Source of the DNA: Celoporthe dispersa
Lineage: Eukaryota > Ascomycota > Sordariomycetes > Diaporthales > Cryphonectriaceae
Assembly: GCA_016584495.1 (NCBI GenBank)
Contig: WAID01000016.1
Location: forward strand, 124,001 to 188,000
Length of the DNA: 64,000 nt
Direction: 5' to 3'
Shown here: piece by piece, positions 52,865-63,308 of the stretch
Layout: each line of letters opens with the position of its first letter
Numbering within the stretch: the first letter of the stretch is position 1
Translations under genes and position numbers: made by a program
The notes under the pieces: model-generated
Told to the model about the DNA's origin: nothing
Database searches by the model: none
Seen by the model: the letters and a program-made list of their open reading frames with translations, nothing else

Positions 52865-54241
52865 TTATACCCTCACTCCCCAGCTCCAATGGCTCTCGGG
52901 CCTTTCCAGCAACGACACCAGCTCTGCTACACCACTAGACCTTGCCCCATCTTCCACAATGCCTGCCTCTAGCGCCAGAAGCGCATACCTGATCGCTAGC
53001 TCCCTCCTGCGATGAGCATTATAGTACAGCGCCGCGACTCTATACGCCGAAGCACCGTGAGACTCAAGCAGGCGTTCCTGATCGTAAAGGGAGACCAATA
53101 GTTCCACCGCATCTAGATCACCTATTTTGCCATTGTTACTCTTTTTGTTCTGGACATTCTCAAACCTCAAGTCTAGCTTGAGCGCATTTTCGACCTCGTA
53201 GATCCTCCACAACCGGTGGTCACTCGCGTTCGCCAGCGCCGAGGGCAGCATACACTGGCTGCACGTACACTCAAACCCCCAGTTCTGCTTGGTCCTGGCC
53301 CTCCTCACATCTCTGGCACGGAAAGAGTCCACATACGAGATAGAAAGCTCTTCTCCTGGTTGTACAGGCACGGATTTCCGTACGGCATGCGTGCGGTGGA
53401 TGAGGCCGCTCTCGAGGTGAAACGCCACATTCGGTCGACAGTCATGGTTGTACATGGACACCTCTGGGAAGTTCCCGATAAAGCTCGAGCCACTCATCTC
53501 TCCGGAGAGGTGGAGCGGGAGGTTGAACGAGTTGTTCATCACGATATCCAGTATGTCGTCGTCACCGACCTCGTGCGTCTGGCCCAGCTGCTTCCAGAAG
53601 GCCGTGCGCGTCGCCGTTGGTAGACGGTTGACTGCGTCGCGTAGTAGACGCAGCTGTCTCTCCGTGGACAGATCGTCCACGAGAGACCGGTGCATGACCA
53701 GCGCAGGCGTGTATGCTAAGATCTGCTCGCCACGGTGGATCGGCCGCGTGGGGACGAGTCCGCGGCCTTTACCAGTGATGTTTCGCGTCTCGACACTCTG
53801 GCTTTGTACATTTAATCCTGCAGTCTTCACTAAGGGCTTTGCTGCGGGACTGGCCAGGTCGATGAAGATGGGCAGATTGGCGAGGGCATTGGCCGTGTGT
53901 CCGTCGCTTACAATGACGATTCCACGCCCGGCTGCGAATACCGAATTGGCGTAGACGCAGTATATTCCCTCGCAGGTGTGGGGACCTGTCCAGCCAGAGC
54001 CTGCTGAGGTGTCTTCATCCGAATACCCTTCTCCATAGACCTGACTGGTTGCGTTCCCGGCTGTGCTGCTTCGTGGGCATTGCCATCTTGCCAAAGAAAT
54101 CCGTGCAGCGAGGAGAGGGTTCGAGAGACAGAGATCTGACTGCAATGGCGCGTCCTTGTTCAAGAGGTGAGCACCAACAGCATTTGCGAAGGTTGAACCA
54201 GCGAAGGTGAAGGCGAGAACATGACCGATGAGTAGGTTCAT
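52865..54241 (-). CDS. SET-domain protein with N-terminal signal peptide
   Basis: A 458-residue intronless frame. It opens with MNLLIGHVLAFTFAGSTFANA, a convincing signal peptide. A Cys-containing segment with a possible N-glycosylation site (GNATS, about 63) follows. The SET domain spans about 152-305: GKGRGLVPTRPIHRGEQIL at the start, SMYNHDCRPNVAF (265-271 core NHDCRPN, the pseudoknot and SAM-binding motif) and ISYVDSF (301-307). A post-SET-like FECTCSQC lies at 323-330, and the C-terminus is helical. The catalytic motifs look intact, so methyltransferase activity is plausible, but the entry into the secretory route is odd for histone modification. It resembles SET5/SMYD-like fungal proteins. 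Substrate unknown. The adjacent FAN1 and NACHT genes give no functional hint. Confidence 0.82.
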   Translation of the reverse strand: MNLLIGHVLAFTFAGSTFANAVGAHLLNKDAPLQSDLCLSNPLLAARISLARWQCPRSSTAGNATSQVYGEGYSDEDTSAGSGWTGPHTCEGIYCVYANSVFAAGRGIVIVSDGHTANALANLPIFIDLASPAAKPLVKTAGLNVQSQSVETRNITGKGRGLVPTRPIHRGEQILAYTPALVMHRSLVDDLSTERQLRLLRDAVNRLPTATRTAFWKQLGQTHEVGDDDILDIVMNNSFNLPLHLSGEMSGSSFIGNFPEVSMYNHDCRPNVAFHLESGLIHRTHAVRKSVPVQPGEELSISYVDSFRARDVRRARTKQNWGFECTCSQCMLPSALANASDHRLWRIYEVENALKLDLRFENVQNKKSNNGKIGDLDAVELLVSLYDQERLLESHGASAYRVAALYYNAHRRRELAIRYALLALEAGIVEDGARSSGVAELVSLLERPESHWSWGVRV

Positions 54242-54662
54242 GCTGGGTGACGATTCTCAAATCCAACCTGGATAATGCGGAAAGGATGTCGATATTGGTC
54301 ATTTATTCTCGATGAGTATGCATTTTATCAACAGGCCCAGGTCGAACAGTGTGGGGAGACTCCCATTTTGAAGTCTTTGTTTTCAATCGTCAATCGCGCA
54401 ACCAGGCCCGGGAGTTCGAAGGAGTGCTTCAATGTTTCAGTGGGCTGTTTCATCCCAAGTGGTTGCTACATGGGAAGCAGGCAGTGCGCACAATGTCATC
54501 GCGGAGCACGGGCATATGCCAAGTCTGCTTAAGCATTAAGCTTATCTGGAGAACTGACCAGCAACAGCCTCTCGGTGTATTAGTTTCCAAGACGGAACAT
54601 TACTGGAGTGACATCTGGGCTGCAGCAACTTCAACGTGATGAGAGAGACCTAGTCAGCCAGA
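54242..54662. promoter_or_regulatory. Promoter of the SET gene and 3' end of FAN1
   Basis: About 420 bases between tandem minus-strand genes; no gene seen. Confidence 0.55.
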
Positions 54663-57305
54663 TTACTCCGATGACCTTGCATCAACATTCCTGACCTCTC
54701 CCGCCACAGCATTGACAAGTGCCACCCTGACGCCTGCGCCCGTCAGGACATGAATCCACAACCGCTGCGTATCGCTCAGACGATCATTTGCGCTCTTCAC
54801 CTCACCAAACATACACTCTGGCTTAGGCTCCGTCCGCCAGAGCACCAAGTCCGGTACCCCGCCTCCGCGCTGGCGATACTCCTGCGCCATGACCTTGCAG
54901 ATGGTAGCGAGCGCCTCACCGCGGAAACAGCCGGCGAGCTCAACGAGGTCTTCCAGCTCATAGTCCCAATTCAGACCAATAATACAAGTTCTCCGTTCCC
55001 TATGTGTGGCATTCACCTCACGAATGATGCGGGATGCATCGCCATTGGCGATGGCAACGAGGCGGTGATTAATCTCACTTGCTCGCGTGGGATAGAAGGC
55101 ATCAGTATGCAGGTCCAGCGGGCAGGTCTGGTAGGCCGTCTGAAAAACATTAGGAATGTAGAGAAAGAGGATGTCGTAGAAGAGATAGGCGAAGATAGTC
55201 CGTACGATACCGCCCTCGGAATGATAGCCTTTCCAGCCTTGGCTGCGATAGTGAGAGAGGCACATGGCCTCGACACTACATTCGCCACCGCCCTCAGCCT
55301 CATCCACCCACACTGTCTTGGTAGATGTCCCGCCGCGCTTGCCCGCCATCGGATCATCACGTTTGATCTGAATCCCTGTCACGGAGTGCTCTTCGGGCTT
55401 CTGTAGTCGAACGTGACCGAAATCGTGCTGGAGGCGTTTAGGTATGCGTAGGCGCTTCTCGAGTTTGTTGAGGCGCTTCTGTAGATCGTAGTGGTAGATG
55501 AGGTGGCAGTCTCGATCTTCAAGTGCGGTCTCGCAGGTCGCGACGGCGACGCGGCGCCAGTGCTTTTTCTGCTGCTCGGGATCTGCGAACCTAGGGTCGG
55601 GATCTGCCTCGAACATGTAGTGCTCTTCGAGAAGGGCCTTGCGCTGGTACCATGACCCACGCCGAGCCATCTGGAAGAGGCGCTGAGACAGGCATGCAGT
55701 GAGAAGACTGTGTTCTTTCGAGTACTCGTGGAGACGGCCGTAGACATAAGCTGCCTTGTGCGCTATCCTGGTGTAGGCGTGAGCGGCGTTGAAGCGGCGC
55801 AGGTACCCTCCCTCACCAAACTCGTACACCTGATCTTCTTTGCGGCGCTCCTCCTCCAAGAGATTCTGCCAGCGGTCACTTATGCCGTCGAAAATCTCTA
55901 GCGTACGGCGATAGCCTTCTTCGCCAGGCGGACCGTTAAACTCGAGGATCTGGTCGATTTCGAACTCGAGCCTCATGGCGTGCTCAAACTCCAAAAGAGC
56001 TTGCCGGTCCGGGAAGATATTGGTTGTTCGGTCCACGATGTACGGCGGGAAGTTCCATCTTGAAATCTTGGAAAGGATGATGGTCGTGAGAGACTTTTCG
56101 GTCCATTCTGTTGATCGGTAAAAGACTAGATGGACACGCTCAAAGAGCTTGAACACCGGTGGCGATATTCGGATGCAGGGCCCCGTGATGGCCAGGATCT
56201 TGGCGAGGAAGTGCTGGTTGCGATTTGAATCCAGACTACGGTCCGGATCTAGCGGTTCGCTGCCATCATCGCGTTCACGTGAGTCGGTAGATCCGTTGGT
56301 GCTTTCTCGTCTCAAGCCCACGGCCATGAGACCACTCTGCCGTGAAGACATGCGAAGCAGCCTTTTGAGGATATCAGCCTTGTTCTTGCCCTGCACCTTG
56401 GCCTCCTTGGCAAGTCCCTTCAGCTCATCAAGACTCAGCAGCGTGGCAGCTTCATCCACTGAAGTGATGGAGTTCTCTGACGAGTCCGCAAAGGAGACGG
56501 CGTCGCCAAGGGACCAGTCCTGCAGAGCGATTGCATCTGAGCTACCTTGGCCAACCGCAGCAGCCACTGATGTCTCATCTGCCAGGTGGCGAGGTTTCTG
56601 CAGTGCCGTGATGGCTGCCCCTGGGTCAGAGACATCGCTATAGTACCCCAAACGATCATGGCGGTGCCAGGCAGCAGTCTTCCGCAGGAACAGACGAACA
56701 TAGAGGTACTGGGCCTCGTAGTTGAGGTCCCGCCACTGCTGGAACACGGCCATTTCCTTCTTGTCAAAAAGGTGGGACTCCTCCTCCAGTACAGTATCCA
56801 ATGCGAGGTTGAAGGCGTCGACATAGATGGAGCTTTTCCCTCTCACCCATCTCCTATGGTCAGCGTCTGAGAGAGCCTGGCCGCCCTTTTCTTCCGTGCT
56901 CACTTGAGAGGCTCTCATGGCCTCGTACTCCTCAATAGCCTCCTCATCAATCGCGACTAGAGGCAACGCGCTCTCGAGAGATGTGCCATGGTGATGAGCT
57001 ATCAGGTCATCCTGATCTTCATCCTCGTCTTCTGAATCAGGTATGACCTCCTGCCTCCGTTTCGCTGGCGGTATCGTAGGTTGCCCCCTGATCGGCTCGT
57101 CGTATGATGCCTCAGAGGACTTGTCGTCGATGCCGACGCTTGCATCTTCAGCTTCGTGGCTAACACCCTCTTCCCCGGAGTCCTCTACCCTCAGCCTTTT
57201 CGCAGGTCGCCCAGAAGAGGTCGTGGTTGCATCGCCGGCGTTTGATATGTCAGCTAGGGGTTCTCGTGACCTCGACGGCGCAGTTCTGCGCACGAAGGCA
57301 TCCAT
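54663..57305 (-). CDS. FAN1: Fanconi-associated nuclease 1 homologue
   Basis: Structure-specific nuclease that processes DNA interstrand crosslinks and flaps. A single open frame of 880 residues. The N-terminus (about 1-130) is acidic and disordered. A SAP-like DNA-binding segment is visible at LLSLDELKGLAKEAKVQGKN (about 290-315). The central region is TPR-like and helical (RLFQMARRGSWYQRKALL, HWRRVAVATCETALEDRDC). The C-terminal VRR-NUC domain has GGGVPDLVLW (Asp819), GEVKSANDRLSDTQRLW (Glu835, Lys837) and a preceding conserved Glu in FRGEALATICKVM, the metal-binding residues of the PD-(D/E)XK fold. No zinc finger of the UBZ type is seen at the N-terminus; its absence is usual in fungi as far as I know. 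The gene is divergent from SDC1 across about 480 bases. Confidence 0.92.
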   Translation of the reverse strand: MDAFVRRTAPSRSREPLADISNAGDATTTSSGRPAKRLRVEDSGEEGVSHEAEDASVGIDDKSSEASYDEPIRGQPTIPPAKRRQEVIPDSEDEDEDQDDLIAHHHGTSLESALPLVAIDEEAIEEYEAMRASQVSTEEKGGQALSDADHRRWVRGKSSIYVDAFNLALDTVLEEESHLFDKKEMAVFQQWRDLNYEAQYLYVRLFLRKTAAWHRHDRLGYYSDVSDPGAAITALQKPRHLADETSVAAAVGQGSSDAIALQDWSLGDAVSFADSSENSITSVDEAATLLSLDELKGLAKEAKVQGKNKADILKRLLRMSSRQSGLMAVGLRRESTNGSTDSRERDDGSEPLDPDRSLDSNRNQHFLAKILAITGPCIRISPPVFKLFERVHLVFYRSTEWTEKSLTTIILSKISRWNFPPYIVDRTTNIFPDRQALLEFEHAMRLEFEIDQILEFNGPPGEEGYRRTLEIFDGISDRWQNLLEEERRKEDQVYEFGEGGYLRRFNAAHAYTRIAHKAAYVYGRLHEYSKEHSLLTACLSQRLFQMARRGSWYQRKALLEEHYMFEADPDPRFADPEQQKKHWRRVAVATCETALEDRDCHLIYHYDLQKRLNKLEKRLRIPKRLQHDFGHVRLQKPEEHSVTGIQIKRDDPMAGKRGGTSTKTVWVDEAEGGGECSVEAMCLSHYRSQGWKGYHSEGGIVRTIFAYLFYDILFLYIPNVFQTAYQTCPLDLHTDAFYPTRASEINHRLVAIANGDASRIIREVNATHRERRTCIIGLNWDYELEDLVELAGCFRGEALATICKVMAQEYRQRGGGVPDLVLWRTEPKPECMFGEVKSANDRLSDTQRLWIHVLTGAGVRVALVNAVAGEVRNVDARSSE

Positions 57306-57785
57306 TATGGAAAGCGAGCGTCTTCATTGGCATCACAGAGGGTCTTGAGGGACCCAGCATAGTTTGCCAAACGGTTGAAAGCTACAGCCTGAAAGAGAGG
57401 GGGGAGGGGTGGCAGGTTACTACAAAGAGTCACTTCTCACCAGCAGACTCAGGCACTTCGATGTCATTTGGCAGACGCGCTTTTAGCGTGTCAGACAGGC
57501 CCTGACCTAGCCAAGCTAGCTTGCCTGCTTGCCTAGCAATGGAGTACAGCACCCCTGCAGCAACCCCTGTTGTAATTTTTGCTGCCACCCTAGCACTGAA
57601 GTTACGGCAGGCAAGGGTTGCGCGAGTCCAAACTTCCATCGTGGATGTCACGATTGTCTTTACATATCAACTCTCAGCTTCAACACTTGCCACGCTCAGG
57701 ACACTGTTCTGTTTTACCCAATTTCCCCACTACACTGTGAATTATAATACACCAGCACCTTCCAATATCCAATCTTGTCTTCTAG
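57306..57785. promoter_or_regulatory. Divergent promoter between FAN1 and SDC1
   Basis: 480 bases between opposing start codons, which must carry both promoters. No gene is supported inside. Confidence 0.6.
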
Positions 57786-58842
57786 ATGACGGACACTGCA
57801 GCTTTCGATTCTACTGCCACCCCAGGTGGCTCTGGCAGCCTTCCAGCAGAGGGAGCAACCCACTTTGGCAGTGCAGAGAATGGGCAGAACAATGACAATG
57901 GACAAGATGTTTCCATGACTGGCCAGGAGGAACCCGAAAAAGTGGCAAAGACAGCAGAACTACCACCTGTAAGTAACTCTTTTATGCAGGTCACCTTGAC
58001 CCTAGTCTCAGTCCCCCCAAGCACACCTCATCTTCTGGACGCCATAGTTCCCTGCACGCAGCAAACCTGCTCTGCTCTCCTTTGTGATAGGGGCAGAGTC
58101 CTGGATTGTTTGTGCAGAGTCAATCAGTTGTCTTCTCTATTACCCTGGGACCAAGCCTCTCAAATCGACACTACCTTGGGCACCACACAGACAAGACTAT
58201 TCTTGTCGACCGACATCACTTGCCACCATGGCTCCTCAGCATCCTACACTGTCTGCTGCTGCCGATTTCTCTTCCCCATCTTCTCGACCATCCCGCATCG
58301 TTGTTCTCAAATGCAATGCTAACCGTCTTGCGCGCATTCTAAAGAACGACACTGCTCAGGCGCCCTCTACTACCCTCTCGGCCAACTACGACGGCAGCGG
58401 CAATGTGGGCTCTCCTGCTCGCACGGCGACCCCCAACGTGCCCGGACGCGTTAAAGACGACCAGCAGCAAGCTGGAAGCAGCTCACGGACCCCGTCTGTG
58501 GTTCCCACTGAGCGCGCCGCCATGCCCGCCGAGGCGGCTCCGAATGGTGCACCGACCCGAGTCTACCTCAACCAAAAGGTCACCCAGCATGTGCTCGATG
58601 GCATGAAGATGCTGGCCGTTAAGAAGTAAGTCGGGATCTGGCGTGTTGGTCACCTGTATCCAAGTCTGGGGACGAAAAAAGACCGTGCTGACGGTATACT
58701 TTGCGACAGGCCCGGCGACCCCTTGCGCGTGCTCGGCGAATTTCTCCTCAAGCGTAGCGCTGAGGTCGAGGCTGCCCTAGCCGGCGAGAATGCCATCCCC
58801 GCCGCTGGCGAGGACAAGGAGATGAACGGTGACGAGCAGTAG
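57786..58842 (+). CDS. SDC1: COMPASS subunit Sdc1 (Dpy-30 motif)
   Basis: Exons 57786-57968, 58345-58625, 58710-58842; 198 residues. Donors GTAAGT for both introns; the first acceptor (TAAAG at 58344) follows a CTAAC branch site and the second is CGACAG. The N-terminal about 130 residues are Ala/Pro/Ser-rich and disordered. The Dpy-30 motif spans the last junction: TRVYLNQKVTQHVLDGMKML then PGDPLRVLGEFLLKRSAEVE, a pair of dimerising helices that bind the Bre2/Ash2 subunit. COMPASS methylates histone H3 lysine 4. An in-frame ATG with an excellent context (58228, GCCACCATGG) lies inside intron 1 and is open through exon 2, so an alternative N-terminus is possible. The Dpy-30 assignment itself is clear. 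Confidence 0.88.
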
Positions 58843-59407
58843 ACGTGGCGACGAGACCTTTGTTTCCTACCGCAGTGCTGCTGTGGCCTTGGGTGTCTTG
58901 ACTCCCCCATCTATGATGAAGGACGCACGATCACAGTTTGTGAGGACTGGGTGGGTTCAGTATCACCACCTACCTTCTTTCTTCCCAAGCACTAACAACC
59001 ACTCGATTCAACAGGTGAAGCATTCGTTCACAAGTCTAGGAGGAAGAGGAAACAGAACGGGTAACGCGGTGACTTTGTTTTCCACGAACTGGTAGCTTGG
59101 GAGCACGGCGTCGCGGTCTGACGGGATACACACGGAACGGAATGATACCACATGCACTTTGATCTCGTCTCTGCAGCACTCAGATACCAACTGAAGGGTT
59201 GATCTGCCATGAATTCCTCAAGTATCTGCGCAAGTAACCCTCGTGAAATGCATTGTCATGCTATATCAAGTTTTTACCAGTCCGCCCCAACTCCATACCG
59301 AGAGAACCCCTCCATCATGGTTAATCCCATGATGAAAACCAGCAGCCAAATTCCCTTCCTTCCACGACCTGTCTTATCGATCACCAAGCACCACGATTTT
59401 AGAATGC
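58843..59407. other. Convergent 3' region between SDC1 and RPS13
   Basis: About 565 bases with both 3' UTRs; no gene supported. Confidence 0.6.
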
Positions 59408-60348
59408 TTAGGAGACGAGGGTGGACGCGGTGGCGGCCTCGTAGCGCCAGGTGGGAGGCAGGACACCGACGGTCTTGTAGTAACGGGCCAGACGGTGAAT
59501 ACGGGACTCGATCAGAATCAGGCGGAACTTGGAGTCCTTGTCCTTGCGGTTGCGCTCAAGGTGCTTGCGGACGGCAACGGCCTGGTTGGAAGAAAACTAA
59601 TCAGTTTCCACCACGATAGAGGAAGATGGGAGTAGACTGAGACGATGGGGAAAGCACCGTGCCCAGAAGAGGGCCTGTGGAAATGGCAAACGTACCTTCT
59701 TGATCAACATGTACAGGTCCTCAGGGATATCGGGGGCGAGGCCTATTTCAATCTCTCTGTCAGCGCTTGACCGAGCAGAGGCATAAAGGTTTTTCTTGTT
59801 TTCCTTCTTTTTCTATGACCGTGTCGCGTGGGCAGGCAAATGCGGCCCCTTTACAACTCGAGATCGTGCTTTCGCATCAAGACCTGGATGTTGTGTCTGT
59901 GTTGCAGACGGAACCACACTGCAGTGCGCAGCGTCGACAGAGCTCGTGTTCGCTCATCGGTCGTTCGCTCGACGGTGTCGATCATGTTTTCGAGAAGGAT
60001 AGGGGTGGATCGTACCGCTGGACTTGAGGATGCGCAGGATCTTGTTACCTGTAGTATGCACTGTCAGCCAGTCTCCTCACGCAAACATCTTCCCATCTTC
60101 TTTCCAAGTCTACCCCTCATCTTCTGCTGAGTGATTGAGAACATACCAGTGACGACCTTGACCTGGGCAATTCCGTGGCTGTCACGAAGGACAACACCAA
60201 TCTGGGAAGGGGTGGCACCCTTCTTGGCCAGCTTGCAGATCTGCTCGACGACCTGCTCGGGGGTGGTCTTGAGCCACGAGGGGGGGTTGCGGCTGTAGGG
60301 AAGAGCCGAGGCAGAAATTCCCTTTCCGTTGGAGTGAAGACGACCCAT
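59408..60348 (-). CDS. RPS13: 40S ribosomal protein S13 (uS15)
   Basis: Structural protein of the small ribosomal subunit, near the 18S central domain. Exons on the minus strand: 60348-60147, 60048-60016, 59742-59696, 59581-59408; exactly 151 residues, the universal eukaryotic length. Start [20 protein letters not shown]; the conserved [28 protein letters not shown]-type segment ([20 protein letters not shown]), [51 protein letters not shown] and [15 protein letters not shown] follow. All phases join. Exons 2 and 3 are tiny (33 and 47 nt), giving the intron-rich structure usual for fungal ribosomal protein genes. The 5' leader just before the ATG is rich in CAC/CAT triplets (60356-60393). No indel seen. 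Confidence 0.97.
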
Positions 60349-61464
60349 CTTGCCTGGTGGTGGTGATTGGTGATGGTGATGGTGATGGGATAGAGGGAGG
60401 TGGGTGTCGTGAGTTGGTGGTTGGTGGTTGTCGAATTGTGAGAGGGAAATCTGTAGGGTGGAGTGTATCGTCAAAATTTTGGGAGTTTGTTGCTTGTCGG
60501 TGGGTTCCGCGGGCGGTGGGGACAGCCAGGCGTGAACGGGCCGCTGCCAGCTGGCCGCCGCTGCTGTAAGCGCCCGCCCGTACCTGCCCCCAACAATCTC
60601 AAATCCTGCTGCGGCTTGAAAACTTCTGCTCCTCTTTTCACCATCGCCGAAAAGACTTTTGGCTCCTGGGCTGCTGCAACGAACAGGTCTGCGGCACGGC
60701 AGACAGCAACTGGTAAGCTCACCTCTCATCCTTCCTACCCTCGTGCTATCCTGATGATCATCAACCTTTCATACTTTTTTTATTCTGGTACCTCTTATGT
60801 TAGGCTCCCTTCAGGGATGCCGATGAATGTAATGGACTTCTGAACAGCATGCCCTCTGCGCCTCTCTCTTACATCTCGCTTCAATGGACAGGAGTAGTTA
60901 CTGATTCCTCTCTTCAGTCCGAGCCGACCTCTCCTAGCTAGACCTGATTGGCAGCGGAGTGTGATATTGCAACGGCAGCCCGGCAGCTGTGCTAGACCTG
61001 CGATCTCGAGAGCAGAAGGGCTCGTATTCCTGTGGCTGTCATTGATTACTAAGTAGACAACAGATTCAGATCACTTCTATGCAATTGATATCAGATTCCG
61101 GACAGAAATTTGAAATATGTACAGTGACATTGACCATATTAAATCTCGCAGCGAAATGGGTACTTCCATGCCTCGTAATTTTGCTGCAGCCATGCTAAGC
61201 TATCTAATAACTGTTGTACAGGGCCAGACTCGGTCCCCCACCATCAGGGCAGGATGCCTATCTGAGCTCAATAAGGCCTGATCGATTGCACGCAAACCTG
61301 ACCCCGTAGTCTCCTCAGGCCTACGTTACCCGTCGCAGGCTGCTACGCCAGCCATGATACTTTTGATTTTCCGCTAGTCCTCTCCAGTAACGACCAATAG
61401 TTGTCATTCTTCGTGCCAGAATCAAAAGCCCGCCCTCAATGCCGTTATGGCGGCACCTCTTGAC
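60349..61464. promoter_or_regulatory. Promoter of RPS13 and 3' end of the U2AF gene
   Basis: About 1.1 kb between tandem minus-strand genes. The RPS13 leader shows repeated CACCAT/CACCAC units on the transcript strand. No TATA box is obvious and no gene is supported. Confidence 0.55.
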
Positions 61465-63308
61465 CTACCACGCACCCACTTCGAAATTCTCCTGCAATGT
61501 GGATTAGAGATTTGGTGCTAGGCGTAGGATCTGGAAGGAAAAGGGATCTATACCTCTGGGAAATATGTGGTAATCACAGTCCTGTCCGCAAACTTTCTGC
61601 CAGCAAGGGCCTTGAGCGCCTTGGTTGCTGATTCTGGGCTGTCGAACTTGACATAGATCTTGCCAATACCCGCAGACTGTTTGCTTCCACCACTGGGGCG
61701 AGGCACCTTGAGCTCGAGGATGGTACCAAACTTGCCACACTCGTCCCGCACATCTTCACAGATTTCTGTGCTCGGGAGGTTAGTATCTAATCACGCAACC
61801 AATATCTGCAATCCGGGCGCTTACCTTCGTAGTCATCTGGGTCCATCAGCTCCTCCGGCGTCACCATGTTGAGAAGCTGCAACACGCGGGTCACCTCCGA
61901 GTCCGTGGACGTGGTACCGGCCAGCATGGACATAGCATTGACTCCCATCTCCACTCCAGCGACCTGCGTGATCCCTATGCTGGCCTTGTGGACCTTCAGG
62001 TGCCTGTCGCCAAGCTCCATGCCGTCGAGGCCCTTGATGGCGACCTCGGTCGCAGCTGGATCGAGATATTCGCAGAAGGCGATGCCGCGCGACTCTTCCG
62101 TGCCGCGGTCCTGCGCCAGAACAAATGCCTTCAGCTCCCCAAAGCTGTTCAGGAGCTCGAGGACTTGTTCCGAGGTCAGGTATGGAGGGATATTGGCCAC
62201 GCTGATCTTGTTTGGTGTATCGATCACGATGTTCGATATACGGCCGGGCTCGTAATTTGGATCGTCGACGACAGCGGGGACGATGTAGTCCTTTGGTCGA
62301 CGGATTTGCAGGCCCTGTGGGGCGCCATTCGCTGCACCGCTCACATCATCTGCCTCCATGGATTGGCCATCGAGAGCAAGAGCAACGGTGGCATCCTCCG
62401 CAGTCTTGAACTCGAGGAGGGCGAAGGTTCGGTCAGAGGACATTTGTGCAAGGGAGCAGGGGTCGGTCGACTCGACGACATTGAGGCCGTTGAGCTGGAG
62501 GTTGAAGAAGCCGAGGATGTTCTCCTCAGTCGCAGATGCAGGGAGGTTCGAGACGATGAGGCGCTTGGCCTGTCGAGAGTTGGTAGGTTTCAGGGAGGCG
62601 TTGTTGGCCGAGCTGCCGGGCTCCTTCATAAAGGCCTGCAGCTTCGTGGGGTCCATGGCCTGCTGTCTGGGCGCGCCGGGCAGCGGGAACATCCCCGACA
62701 GCTTGGCCTGCTCCGCTGTGACGTTCTCGTAACCGGGAGGCTTGATGTCCCACTGCGTCAGCCGCCTCTTGCGCTCCAGGACGGAAATGATATCCGTCAG
62801 GTCGGGCGTGGGCTCCCTCTTCTTGGGCGGTGGGGATTCGCTTCGACGTCGGTCGCGTTCTCGGTCGAAGTTGCCGCCGCCATCGCGTGGGCCTCGGCGG
62901 CGATCGTCAAACAGGTCGCGATCACGGCGCGGGGGCGGTCGTCCTCCCTGCGGCCACCGTCACGCCTCCCGCCGCGTGGGTCGCGGTCCCAGTCTCTTTC
63001 GCGTCGGCCAGAATAGCGGTCCTCACGTTCGCGGTCGCGATGGTTGCGGCTGGAGGAGTACGAGTCTACCTCGCCGCCAGCATCGCGCCGGCGGGAGCTA
63101 TCGTAGGGGGATCGCGAGCGGCGGCGGCGGTCGCGGTCACGATCTCGTCGATCATCACGGTCGCGTCTCGAGGACTGCAGAAGATTGCATCAGGTCAGCC
63201 CAGGTCTGGCGATCATGGGAAGAGGGAGGGTGGTTGGTAGGTCTAGAGGAGGATACATACACCATAGTCCCTTGAAGAGCCATGGCGGCCTCCATCTTTT
63301 CGATCCAT
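61465..63308 (-). CDS. U2AF2: U2AF large subunit (U2AF65-like splicing factor)
   Basis: Binds the polypyrimidine tract and helps recruit U2 snRNP at 3' splice sites; nuclear. Exons on the minus strand: 63308-63261, 63174-61825, 61765-61554, 61491-61465; 545 residues after correction. The N-terminus is an Arg/Ser/Asp-rich domain (about 1-105). A segment ending TQWDIKPPGYENVTAEQAK resembles the part next to the RS region in U2AF65. RRM1 begins at KRLIVSNLPASATEENI, RRM2 at NKISVANIPPYLTSEQV with RGIAFCEYLD, and the C-terminal UHM shows LQLLNMVTPEEL, GKIYVKFDS and GRKFADRTVITTYF with the Arg-x-Phe element. The last exon encodes only ENFEVGAW, the expected terminus; without it the protein would end at FPEV. 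A missing C in a run (62931-62935) breaks the RS domain from the rest. The GTATGT donor at 63260 keeps SSRDYG joined to SSRRDRDD. Confidence 0.9.
62931..62935 (-). other. Probable -1 indel in U2AF gene
   Basis: CCCCC on the coding strand in the RS domain. One more C gives DDRPPRRDRDLFDD and unites the RS domain with the RRM frame. Confidence 0.85.

Noticed and set aside
44478..57305. SNF2, NACHT, SET and FAN1 as one defence or chromatin gene cluster
   Set aside because: They are separate tandem genes with ordinary spacers, FAN1 is a conserved repair gene, and nothing shows shared regulation.
59582..60146. U14 or other box C/D snoRNA in RPS13 introns
   Set aside because: U14 lies in RPS13 introns in animals, so I read all three introns; no clear C and D box pair with U14-type 18S complementarity was seen.
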